Origin: Polydactylus sextarius
Taxonomy: Eukaryota; Chordata; Actinopteri; Polynemidae
Reading direction: 5' to 3'
NCBI GenBank assembly: GCA_016801845.1
Contig: CM028914.1
Coordinates: 21,527,272 to 21,591,271, forward strand
Length of the DNA: 64,000 nt
Shown here: piece after piece, positions 12,850 through 22,600 of the stretch
Layout of the letters: every line of letters starts with the position of its first letter
Position numbering within the stretch: the first letter of the stretch is position 1
Program-made: the position numbers and the translations under genes
Notes under the pieces: generated by a model
The model's database searches: none
What the model was told of the DNA's origin: nothing
What the model saw: the letters and a program-made list of their open reading frames with translations, nothing else

Positions 12850-13080
12850 TCAGATTTCTGAGATGTGGATGGTGGAGAAGGCATAGTTGGCCTCCTCACC
12901 AGTGGGTGGCACAGATGAGTCCTGGCTGGTGTTTGCTGTGACGGAGGCTGGTGTGGGTTGCTTAATCACCTTGACTGCCGTCTGCACCGCAGTGACACAC
13001 AGCTTCTTGGTTGAGTCAGCAATGACCTGAGGTCTGTTTGTGGCAGGAGCCATCCTCCTGTCACGCTTTCTACTCTTGCC
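12850..13080 (-). CDS. HMG gene, last exon (basic tail and C-terminus)
   Basis: Acceptor TTGTGTAG before 13080. The exon begins G-K-S-R-K-R-D-R-R, a basic nuclear-localisation-like tail that follows the box. It ends at TGA (12852-12850) after about 67 Thr/Ser/Val-rich residues with no recognised motif. No C-clamp is visible. No canonical AATAAA was found between the stop and the adjacent L2 tail. Confidence 0.8.
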   Translation of the reverse strand, partial: GKSRKRDRRMAPATNRPQVIADSTKKLCVTAVQTAVKVIKQPTPASVTANTSQDSSVPPTGEEANYAFSTIHISEI

Positions 13081-14849
13081 CTACACAAAAACACACACAT
13101 TGTATTTTAAATCTGATACTGGCTGACAGCAACTCTCTGTTGTGAGTATTGTATTGTACTGTATGTGAAGATAATGTTCATACATAATTGTCACTGTTTG
13201 ACCAGTGAGGGAACTGCTTAGCGTGAAGCCTCCTCTGCCTCTCTGCCTCCTTAAAGTATTTGTTCTTGTCTTCTTCAGACAGGGACCTCCACTGTTGACA
13301 CATGACAACACATTGTCAATACACAAGGGTACACACACTACACACAGCTACAGGCTGACTAGTGCACAAACACAAGTATAAAACTATGTTGACACATCCA
13401 CATTCATATGTACAAGCCTTGGATTACAAACTCTCAGAGCATTTGAGATATAAAATACCGAAATCTCTCTGAGAATCTTCAGATTTGCTCTCTGGTTACA
13501 TGACAATAATTAAAAAACTCTTTTTCAGGAGAAGAACATAAATTAGAGGAAAATGTTATTAGTGTTGTCTCATTGTTGAGAGCTGAAAATCTTTTGCCAA
13601 ACTGTGATGAAGTTTGTGTGACGCTGTGCGTCTCAAACGTACAGAACAAATACACGTACCCTCTGTGCGAAGATGGTGACAATGGCTGCAGAATCTGTGA
13701 CCAACAGCTCGGACACAACGCTTTGCCACTTCTCTTTCTTAAAAAGAAAGAAGGCATTGGGCGGCTTCTTGATGTATGGCTGATCGCCATCCAGGACCTC
13801 AACATTTCTCGTTCTGTAGAGTAAAGAAAAACAAAGAATAAGAGCACGAACTGCTGTTGTGTTGCACTGACACAGAAAACAGACACATATAATTTAAAAC
13901 ATGAGCATGGCATGAGCCAGTCAGGACAACTTACTGATACGTAGGAGGTTTGGGTGGAGGAGGTGGTGGTGGAGGAGGTGCGAACGGGACAGAGTGGATT
14001 GTGAACACCGTCTGCCTATTCCTGCACAGGTGAAATCAGACAGAAATCATGACACAAAATGTAAGTTTGAATCAAACAGAGGCTCAAACTTATGTTCAGT
14101 CATGTGCATTAGTTTGCACGGTGTGTTTTAATTACACTGCTGCAGCAGGTGTCAGCTGTGGAGGAGCACAAAAGGCTGCAGCTCCTGGACCGTATAGAGA
14201 CCACTGATGTGGTAGGTGCTGTGAAAAGACAGAGGAAAGGTTCACCTGCAACAAGCCACTAAAAATATCTTCTTAAATGTCTTTACTGAAAACTAGCACA
14301 TGGCATTGATCAATCAGGTACCATTCTATTGCTGAATAGCTTCACTACACTGAGCAATCATCATTTATTGCTTTAAATTTTGACTAACTGGCTGTTATAA
14401 AGCTGACTGATAAGCAGAACCTTTCAATATTGTTGCATGACTCGTTCATTCAGCAACACGTAGCAGTTCATAGTGAACTCAGATTGAAACAATATCTCTG
14501 ACTCTGTCTTGATAACCGTATTGAATGTATCTCTAATCTAAACTTAGTGTCTTACCTGTCCCTGGAAGTAAACACCTGTCTGTCCATAGACTGGACCAGG
14601 CCGCATGAAACAGGGAGACCGGTAGTTGAAGGGAGCAGCCTGTTGAACAGTCGGTGCAGAGGCCATGAACAGCTGCTGAACAGTGAGTGGAGCTGCTCTC
14701 TGAGGGTTGAAACATCTGTATAGTTCCCTCACAGTTACTTGCTGAACAAATGGAGGTGGAAGTAAAGGTGGAGGTGGAGGGTTGGTTGTGTCTGATGCAG
14801 CTTTTCTCTCCCTCTGCCTTACAGCTTGTTGAGTCTCTCTCCTGCTCAT
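12850..14849 (-). CDS. TCF/LEF-like HMG-box protein, five-intron gene model
   Basis: Predicted DNA-binding transcription factor, 318 residues, coding exons (minus strand) 14849-14556, 14218-14136, 14021-13935, 13813-13660, 13291-13184 and 13080-12850, all with GT-AG junctions and matching phases. Residues 1-155 are low-complexity and proline-rich (two polyproline runs). Residues about 168-236 form an HMG box, reading I-K-K-P-P-N-A-F at the start, S-A-A-I in the middle and W-R-S-L-S-E-E-D-K-N-K-Y-F at helix 2. It continues with P-H-W-S-N-S-D-N-Y-G-K and a basic tail (KSRKRDRR), the arrangement seen in TCF/LEF rather than SOX proteins. The acidic N-terminal beta-catenin-binding domain of TCF/LEF is not visible. 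The start is the first ATG after an in-frame stop in the putative upstream exon. Orthology is unknown; it may be a divergent, lineage-restricted paralogue. The donor of exon 14218-14136 is the least certain junction. Confidence 0.75.
13184..13291 (-). CDS. HMG gene, coding exon 5 (HMG box, C-terminal half)
   Basis: 108 nt (36 codons), phase 0 on both sides. It encodes W-R-S-L-S-E-E-D-K-N-K-Y-F, a basic R-Q-R-R-L-H segment and ends at W-S-N-S-D-N-Y. TCF/LEF boxes have W-S-A-R-D-N-Y-G at this place, and the next exon supplies the Gly. Confidence 0.85.
13660..13813 (-). CDS. HMG gene, coding exon 4 (HMG box, N-terminal half)
   Basis: 154 nt, acceptor CTCTACAG, donor GTACG. Encodes the first half of the HMG box, with the I-K-K-P-P-N-A-F-F-L-F helix-1 signature and D-S-A-A-I-V-T-I-F before the junction. 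Splitting the box between helices is compatible with TCF/LEF gene structure. Confidence 0.85.
13935..14021 (-). CDS. HMG gene, coding exon 3 (polyproline)
   Basis: 87 nt, acceptor CCTGTGCAG, donor GTAAG. It encodes a run of nine prolines followed by K-P-P-T-Y and ends with two bases of a Gln codon that exon 4 completes. Confidence 0.7.
14136..14218 (-). CDS. HMG gene, coding exon 2
   Basis: 83 nt, acceptor TTTCACAG before 14218, starts in phase 0 and ends with two bases of a codon. The donor used here is GTAATT after 14136; GTGTAA two bases upstream would break the phase. Encodes a short aromatic and Ala/Pro-rich segment. Confidence 0.55.
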
Positions 14850-14882
14850 TGTGCTGTTCTTACGATCAGTGTTACCAAGCTC
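14556..14882 (-). CDS. HMG gene, first coding exon
   Basis: The exon is bounded by an acceptor (TTGTCACAG before 14882) and a GTAAG donor after 14556. It is 327 nt and in phase 0 at both ends. The ATG is at 14849-14847. The encoded segment is Ser/Gln/Pro-rich with a P-P-P-P-P-L-L-P-P-P run and no recognised domain. Confidence 0.65.
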
Positions 14883-15255
14883 CTGTGACAATGAGAGGAA
14901 CCTGTATCATGTATAGAACTATGTGGAAGTGCAAACTGCTGCTTCACTATATTTCAGAGGGAAACATGATGAAAAAAAAAAAAGAAATTTATTAATAATA
15001 CATAAATGTTCCACATACAGCTTGATACATTAAGCTCAAGCATTAAGTTATACATTTTAAACAAGTTTTATCCCAGTAAGAAGTTGAATTTACCAGTGAT
15101 ATAGTTACTGAAAACTTCTGTGACACCATCAGACAGTATACCAACAATCTGAGTTTCACTTTGCTTACATTGTTCGATAAAAAAAAAAAAAAAACCTTGT
15201 CTCTGAATTTGACACCAACATGTTTAAGAATAAAATGATCAATGTGAGTTTTTAC

Positions 15256-15410
15256 CTGCTGCGTCCACTTAGGCTCAGTAATGTCCGTCTTGATGTTTCT
15301 GTTTCTGACAGGTCAGTTTTCTTATGTCACCGGTCTGAAAACAGACGTCTGCTGCCTCCTATTAAATATGATCTTTACGTCACTGATTATCCGAAGGAAT
15401 GTCGTCATTA
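15256..15410 (-). other. Probable 5' UTR exon of the HMG gene
   Basis: On the minus strand a good donor (GCAGCAG|GTAAAAACT) follows 15256. The frame that would join exon 14882-14556 contains a TGA shortly upstream and no ATG after it, so this exon is taken as untranslated. It carries an upstream ORF of 28 codons (ATG 15408-15406, TAA ending at 15322). The 5' limit is not defined; 15410 is a guess near the first ATG. Confidence 0.45.
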
Positions 15411-15640
15411 ACGAACTTGACACGTGGATTTCCAGCAAGTAAGTTCAGCGGATCCATGGTAACTATGGCAACCACTCTCAGCATCCATAGCGTCATGTTG
15501 GAGCGCGTGCAGCTCCGTGCGGCTCTGCTCAGCTCTTACACATCAGCTGCTGCACTGACTAGTCGACAGCGCGAGGGGGCGCTGCTGCTCACGATTTACC
15601 GCCTGCGTGTGCGACATGCATAAAATCGTGGCTTTGATGC
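15411..15640 (-). promoter_or_regulatory. Putative promoter of the HMG gene
   Basis: This stretch is richer in GC and CpG than its surroundings and lies just 5' of the inferred first exon. It contains an E-box CACGTG (15421-15426), an RFX X-box-like motif (15459-15472) and a CTCF-like motif (15568-15584). No clear TATA box was seen. Promoter status is inferred from position and composition only. Confidence 0.45.
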
Positions 15641-18089
15641 GAAACGCAAGGTGTAGATACTCATCTGAGCACGAGACAGACGCAGAGAACAGTGTCTGCA
15701 AAAGTATCTGCCATCATCAGTGAACATGTTGTTTAGGGCCCCTGTGGAGCCACGGCTGTGGCTCTTGTCTTCATGTCTCCAGTCTCAAACTTCTGGAGGT
15801 TTGCCAGATCAACTGGCCTGCCAACTAAACACCTTAAAAAAAAAAAAAAAAAAAAAAAGTTTTGGGAATGCACAAAGAACTGTCTGGAAGTGGCTGTCTC
15901 AACTGTTGGGTTTATCATCCTCTGGTTTAGTATTGTATGGTCACAGACACCATATAGTCTCTTACGGGACTACAACGTATTTGAGAAACAGACATTTTAT
16001 AAAACCATTGCAAAGTCACGTTTATTTGTTCCTCAGTGGCAAATGAATGTTCCTCAGTGGCACAGAAAGCTGACTTGCTGACTTGACAAACAAAAAGAAA
16101 GAAAAAAGCCATCTGGTAGAAACACTTATGGTTCACCTAGAAACCGATCAGTGGTTAGATCTGAAATTATAAATTTATTGAGCGACTAGTAGATTGTCAA
16201 GAAAATGAATTGTTAATATAAATTCTTAATGGCCTATTTCTCTACTGCAACAAATGCAAATGCAACAAATAAAAAGTATTTGTTCCTGGATCTCAAATGT
16301 TGGTCACACACAACATTATGTTCCAATGCTTTTCATAAATGCATGACTTATTTGTAGAAGATTATTGCTTTGCAGTACATTTAGTTAAATGACGTCATGT
16401 ATTTTCATGTATCATTATAAAGGACATGTTAATGTGACAGGTCCAAGAGTTATATTCGTTTGGACCCTCAGATGGAGTAAAGACTTGTGTTGTTTTACAG
16501 ACAAGATGAATATAAGATGTTTTATTTCCTTTGCACATTACAAAGTCTGCAGAAGAAGAGAATGTGGTGCTGGACTGTCCTGACCTGCCCCCATTAAACA
16601 ATGAATGTTACAATCTGAAACACAGAGTTATGAGACACATGAGATTTCATTGTTGAACAGGTTCAACTGTGTTTACAGGATGAAAGGGACAAAAATAGAC
16701 CTGAAAAACTGAATCACAGAAAAAGAGGAACAAAACTGATCAAGTATTCAAATATTAAATAATGTGCTGCTGTCCCTGTTTTCAGGGAACTGGTCAAAAA
16801 CAGAATCACAGATGTTTTCAGATTTAATCCAACAAACCCCATGACACCATGAGTCATAATTCATGTGCTTTTTCTCTGTTAAACAATTGCGACACTACTA
16901 ATAACCGAGCTTCATAAACAGATTGACAGAGGTTGAACCTGGTCCATTAACAATCCATTTCAGTGTGACTGAGACTCCTTACATCAAAAGTGAGGCAACA
17001 GCACCTCCCTGTGATGACAAAACAAAACCACACCTGATAAGATGTTATTCCACATCTAATGTGGATAGTTTAAATAAATGATGCACTGCGCTGAGATTGC
17101 CCATAGAAACTTGATGAAACTGCAGACTGTTTTAAATATTTACTATGATGAACTGGATAGTTTATTCAATCATGTTGTAGATCACCATAAAAAAGCTCAA
17201 GAATGATGTATAACTGTGTTTATCTTTTCAAAAACTGACATTTTGCAACAAAATAGCAAAAGCTACCACACATCACCTGCTCCTCCTCTAACCTCTGACA
17301 GTCTGGCTGTAAATTCAACAGCAACGAATCAAACACAAGTCTGCTCTCTTCTTATTCTCAGTGAAAATAAACCTGTTTTTAGTTTTAATGAGTGCCGTGA
17401 GAGCATAGGGCAGCCAGTGGTCATCTATAACACGTGTTCCTGAAGAGCCACATCAGAAACACTTTTCATCATTTATGAACCTGTTAATGCAGTTTCCCAG
17501 TCGCCTACTAATAACTGGCGACTATATTTAGCGTGTTAAGGAGAAGCCTCACAGAGGGTTTTTCTGCTGGAGGTGGAAACACCAAGATTTGCTGTGGAAG
17601 CTGTCAAGATGTGGCGACACATTTTCATTCTCACCATTTACCATGACTTGTAAAGAAATGAGATCATCATTTCAAAACCTCAAAAATAAGTTTAGTTATA
17701 AATATCAGATCACATGAGTGCACAAACTGCAATAGTTGAACTGAAATTTAAAGTGTATGTATTATTAAACTTGTTAAACAAACAAGAACAGGTTTTATTT
17801 GAAATACAAATGTTTTACACATATTACACACTCCCTTTTCTAGTAGTTATGTAACACAAAAAAAATATGCATTCATCCTGTAAATAAATGGATTAAATCT
17901 TTAAAATGAAAGTAACGATAATAAGTAGCCAATGTATTAAAAATACAGTGAAACAATCTTTCACTAACTTCCAACCAGAAGATGGTGGTAATGAGCCAAA
18001 CGCATTTAAACACAGGACATAAAGAAGATTAAAAAACACTTACATCTGTCATGAAATGATTTATTGTCAGTTTACTCATCTCTGAAACA
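15641..18089. other. Intergenic, no supported gene
   Basis: AT-rich. A 23-nt poly-A (15836-15858) gives spurious lysine-rich frames. A 15-nt unit, TGTTCCTCAGTGGCA, occurs twice (16027-16041 and 16048-16062). A palindromic CRE core TGACGTCA is at 16390-16397. No exon or known element recognised in the rest. Confidence 0.5.
15836..15858. repeat. Poly-A tract
   Basis: 23 consecutive A bases. It could be the tail of a retroposed copy, but nothing upstream is recognisable. Confidence 0.85.
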
Positions 18090-18502
18090 GGTAATTCAGT
18101 TAGAGAGGACTTGGTTGTAGAGGCAAGGCATATTTTATTGAATGTTAAGAAGCTTGGAATAATAGTTGGTTCCAGCATATGTTGGGATTAAAGAAAATGA
18201 AGTGGCAAAATTGCTAAGAAAATGCTGGAAAAAGAACATATAGGAATATAGAAGTTGTACTTAAATGGCAAAATGAATGGAAGGCAGAATATAATTCCAG
18301 GCATTATCATACGATTCAGGAAAATGTTTGGGGGGGAAGGGTAAGACCAGGTCTCAACAGAAGGGAAGAGTAGACTAAGGTTGGTTTACACATGTCTTAA
18401 TGGCATGCTAAGGTTAATAGAGAAGAGTAATGGGTTATGTATTGATTGTCAAGCTCAAGAGGGTGTAGACCGTGTTCTTTTTAATTGCAATAAATTCACA
18501 GG
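18090..18502 (+). mobile_element. RNase H-bearing LINE (I/Nimb-like), left part of split copy
   Basis: Broken frames on the plus strand follow the C-terminal RNase H and zinc-knuckle region of a fish LINE: S-V-R-E-D-L then H-I-L-L-N-V-K-K-L-G-I-I-V, then G-I-K-E-N-E-V-A. A later part reads R-L-R-L-V-Y-T-C-L-N and C-I-D-C-Q-A-Q-E-G-V-D-R-V-L-F-N-C. The element is interrupted at about 18500 and resumes at 19433. Several stops and shifts make it non-functional. Clade assignment (RNase H present) is from memory. Confidence 0.65.
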
Positions 18503-19432
18503 CAGCAATAGAACAGAAAATAGAATAGAAATCTGTGGGGAAAATTTGTGTTTGACGGCAGTGTCAAGTAAAAATAAAGATACAAGTAGCTTGTATGACA
18601 GAAAAAAACAAAATAAAGAAAAAAGAAAAAGTGCAGTGTTTATGTTGGTGTGGTAGTGTTGTAGAGTCTGACAGCTGTTGGAATGAATGACCTGGTGGCG
18701 TTCCTTCTTGCTCCGTGGTTGTAGCAGTCTGCTGCTGAAGGAGCTGCTCAAGGCAGCTACAGTCTTGTGTCGGCGGTGAGAGGTGTTATCAGCTTAGCTA
18801 ACGTCCTCCTCTCACCCACCTCCTCGATGGTGTTAAAAAGGCAGTCCAGGACAGAGCTGGCCTTTCTCACCAGCTTGTTCAGTCTTTTCCTGTCCCTCTC
18901 AGAGCAGCCACAGCCCCAGCAGACCACGGTGAAGAACACAGCCGACACTACACACTAGTGCTACCACACTGTCATAAAAACCTGTCAGAAGAGTCCTGCA
19001 CACACCGAAGGACTTTAGTCTCCTCAGCAGGTGGAGGCAGCTTTGACCTTTCTTATATAGAGTGTCAGTGTTTGTAGTCCAGTCCAGTCTGTTGTTCAGG
19101 TGAACACCCAGGTATTTGTAGTCCACAACAATGTCAATGTCAATGTCCAAACCCTGAATGTTCACTGGTGAAGTGTGTGGTCTATTTCTGCAGAAACTGA
19201 TCACCAACTCCTTCATCTTCCCGGTGTTGATGTGAAGGCTGTTATTTCCACACCAGATGACAAAGTCATTGATGACCGCCCTGTATTCCTGCTCGTTCCC
19301 CCCAGAAACACAACTAACTATGGCTGTGTCATCGGAGAACTTCTGGCGATGGCAGAAGGCGTCTCCAGAAGTTCAAAAGGCACCTCTCTATTCCATGTGT
19401 TGCCTCCCTTTCTTGCAATGGCTAGAAAGGGA
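18503..19432 (-). mobile_element. Antisense jockey-superfamily LINE fragment nested in another LINE
   Basis: Read on the minus strand, this is the C-terminal half of a reverse transcriptase. It has Q-K-F-S-D-D-T-A-I-V (catalytic F-x-D-D, near 19340) and L-H-I-N-T-G-K. Then come a Y-K-Y-L-G-V-H-L-N-N-R-L-D-W segment, D-T-L-Y-K-K-G-Q-S and L-R-R-L-K-S-F-G-V-C-R. After the ORF, a TTTCCCCACAGATTTCTATT-like 3' end lies near 18510-18545. The copy is 5'-truncated just upstream of the F-S-D-D motif. Related GGCAGCAA-type sequences flank it (18501-18513 and 19433-19446), a possible imperfect target-site duplication. Probably Rex1/CR1-like; clade not certain. Confidence 0.7.
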
Positions 19433-19690
19433 GGCAGCAAATAGAATAGAGAACATTAGGGAAAAAGGAATGCAGAGTGATAGGATCAAATCCCTATTTA
19501 TTTTTCTTAATGATACAGATTTAATTAAAAGGATCTAGGATTCTTTTCCTTTTTCTTTTTTATTTCTATTTCTTTTTTTCAGAAACTTCAGATAGCCATA
19601 ATAGCCTGCTAAGGCCCTTTGCACACTCCTGTACAGTAGATGGCGGTATGTACCAAAGAGGTGTTACCTGCCAGTAAAATCAAGAAGAAG
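19433..19690 (+). mobile_element. RNase H-bearing LINE, right part and 3' tail
   Basis: The plus-strand frame picks up again and ends with S-L-F-I-F-L-N-D-T-D-L-I-K-R-I and TAG, the way these fish LINE proteins end. A short 3' UTR follows with the characteristic GTAGATGGCGGTATG block and the terminal AAGAAGAAG. With 18090-18502 it makes one copy split by the antisense insertion. Confidence 0.7.
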
Positions 19691-22600
19691 TGCGTGTCCT
19701 GAAACACCTGTTCTCTCAAAGTCCAGCAGTAATCATCACCATCACTCTAACAGTAAGAATTAAATATTCACATTTCTTCATTACAAAGCTAAAGTGACCG
19801 CATGTGTCATGAATATATGGTAGATATTGAATATATGAATAATTGATATATGGTATATGGTATTATATTTAGTTATGTGACGGAGGAAAAGCATGTCATT
19901 CAGAGTCAACATTTATAATCTTCACTGTGATTCTGTCATCACAACTGTTAAAAATACTGACTTGTTACTTGGATGGAGTGAGTCAACTTGAGGCTTTTTT
20001 GGTCTAATTGAGACTGACGAAGTATCCAACAACTCTTTATTGATTTTCCTTTAATGATATTTTTCATTTCTTCCTCCTGTCCACAGGCTGATTCTGGCCC
20101 TTTAGCCTTATTAGTCCATGTGTATTCTCCCTTTCCCTAACCTTCCTCCTGTTTTCATGAACTTATAAGACAGACCAGTCAAGATCACTGGCTTTGTTTT
20201 TCCCTGATAACATGGAAGGGGGCGAGTTCACTGACCTGCATATTGGAATCAACCGTCATGGTTTTAGCTTCACTTTTGGAACTTGTCAAGTTTTTCATCC
20301 CTATAAGCTGACTCTTTAGTCATCACTGATGTCTGTGTTGTTGCCACAGCATCTCATGGAGACTGGTTGTTGAAATCTGATGTGATCAGTTTTTGTTTTG
20401 ATTTGTTGTGCTTCTGAAAAAAGCACAGAAATGGAAAAATCTTGGGTCTCTTTGGCCATTAGTTTTGACCACGATAAATATGAAGCTGAACAGTCCACAA
20501 CTGAAAAATGAACTTATTAATGTTCTGTGGTGGATAAATTATGTTATGGACACATTGCCTTGAAATTCAGGTTTAGTATTCTCTTGTGGAGCTATTTCAT
20601 CTGCATGTAGCTAATGTCATCCTGACTGATGCACCTGAGTGTTTCAACCCCATCACCTGGTTTTATTTCACACACTCACAGACCTTTGTCGCTTTACTGC
20701 AACTGACAGCAGAACAATTTGTCTTCACAGTAACACTTCCAATAACATAACATCTCACATGCTGAAAGCACGTCAGACTAGTTAGCTCTGAAAACTGTGA
20801 TTACATGACAGAGTGAGTGTTCCCTGCATCATTTCTCACCTAACATGATCTAAAGTGCGTAGGTACTGATGCTGTGAACTCACACTGTTACAGCCTACCT
20901 TAGTGTTAAAACACTGACCACGACCACCTGGCAACCACACTGATACCGAACCAAAATAGATGCAGCAGACGCAGAAAATCCGAACCCTCTGTGTATTTAC
21001 ATCCCCTCCACTGCAAGTTATCTTTGCATTTTGGGTAGATATGAAGCTGCAGGAGGCTACACAATCTGCTGCCAGAAAGAACTAATGAATTAACATGAGG
21101 GTCAATCCAAGCTCAGCTGGCTTGGTCCAAAACAGTATTACGCTACTAAATTATGCTCCACCACCCCAATTATGAAGCAGTAAATTGTATGAGACAGTGA
21201 ATTGATAATGAGTATGGGCCAAATTTAAAAACTACATCCATAGTGATTAACTCACCAATTTACTTTTATTTTCACACCAATGTGTTGGGTCTGGCTTTCA
21301 CAGCAACACTCCTGCTCTGACTTATGATTATAGCAAACTCACTGAACTTTATTCACATCTAAAGTACAACTCTTTGAGGAATGCTTATAGAATGTCACAT
21401 CCGTTGACAGCAGCTGCATATCTGCCGACTGTTTTTTTTGCACGAGAGCAGATGTAAGGTTTTCAATCATCTCATTGTGTTCAAACTGTATTCTAACAGT
21501 ACATTCTGACGAACCTAACTGGGCCTCAGTTCAGGGTGACAAACACTGTTTGGCTGTACCTCAGTGACCCAGTGGGACTCTGAACCTGGACTGTTAGTGG
21601 TGAGTCACCCTTAGAAAACCCAGCTCCCTTTTCACTCACACACACTGTTGTGAAAAAACAGCATGTGGGTGCAGATGAGGTTGGACAGAAAGGTGGGTGA
21701 CTCATTCATGCTCTCCTCCCAGATCGCACACACACACAGCTGACAGAGTGTATGAGGCATTGGAGGCTGCTGAGAAGCAATATTTTGATGACAATGCCCG
21801 AAGGACAACAGTGACAGGCCGCTCACTTGCATCAGGTGCTGGTGGGTGGCTGCTGAACAGATGATGTCAGAGGGAATATTGCCATACGGTACATGGCGTT
21901 GGCTGGACCAGAAAGGTCATTAACATTAGTCATGATTATACATAGTTAGAGCCCACACATGGAAATATCAGCCACTGAGTCATGTCAGACTTCACACTGG
22001 CTGCAAGTCAGCATGGAGGCTGGATGTATGCATGTGCCCTGGAGATTTGGTAAAGTCGGAAGCATAGGAAAAAGAGTGTATTTACATATTGTATAATGTT
22101 GCTTTAAAGATCAATTCATGTTCTGTACTTTGACTTGGTCAGGTCTGAAAAAATACATTTATTAGAATTAGATGATATTTCCAAATAATGCAAATCAGAA
22201 CCATTTAAGTCTGAGAGATAAGTCCAGAAACTGATAGTTTCACTAAAAAAAAGAAATGGTGTTAATAAAACAAAGGTTCATTGATCTCTCACTCTCTTTC
22301 TAAATTAATTCAGTAGTTTTGTTAAAAAAAAGAAAAAAAAAGACGTGATTTATAGTGAATGAAACAGAAACAGCTACATGTCATAAACACAACACTAATG
22401 TAACAAATGTTTTTGCAGCATCACCACTCATTCAGAGTGGTGTTTGTATGATAGTCCAGTTATTATTCTCTGTTTTTAACTTTGTTTTTAGTCCAAACCA
22501 ACTTCTGAGAAATTCCTCTGACTTTGTGGCTGAACAGGCGGTTCACACTACACTGGAAAACCAAAACAATCAGCTGAAAGGTGCTAAAGGTGCTAAAATG

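Noticed and set aside
15720..16081. Lysine-rich frames of about 108 codons
   Set aside because: They read through a 23-nt poly-A and have no recognisable domain.
18899..19216. 105-codon minus-strand frame as a gene
   Set aside because: It is the C-terminal RT region of a LINE, between an F-S-D-D motif and a LINE 3' end.
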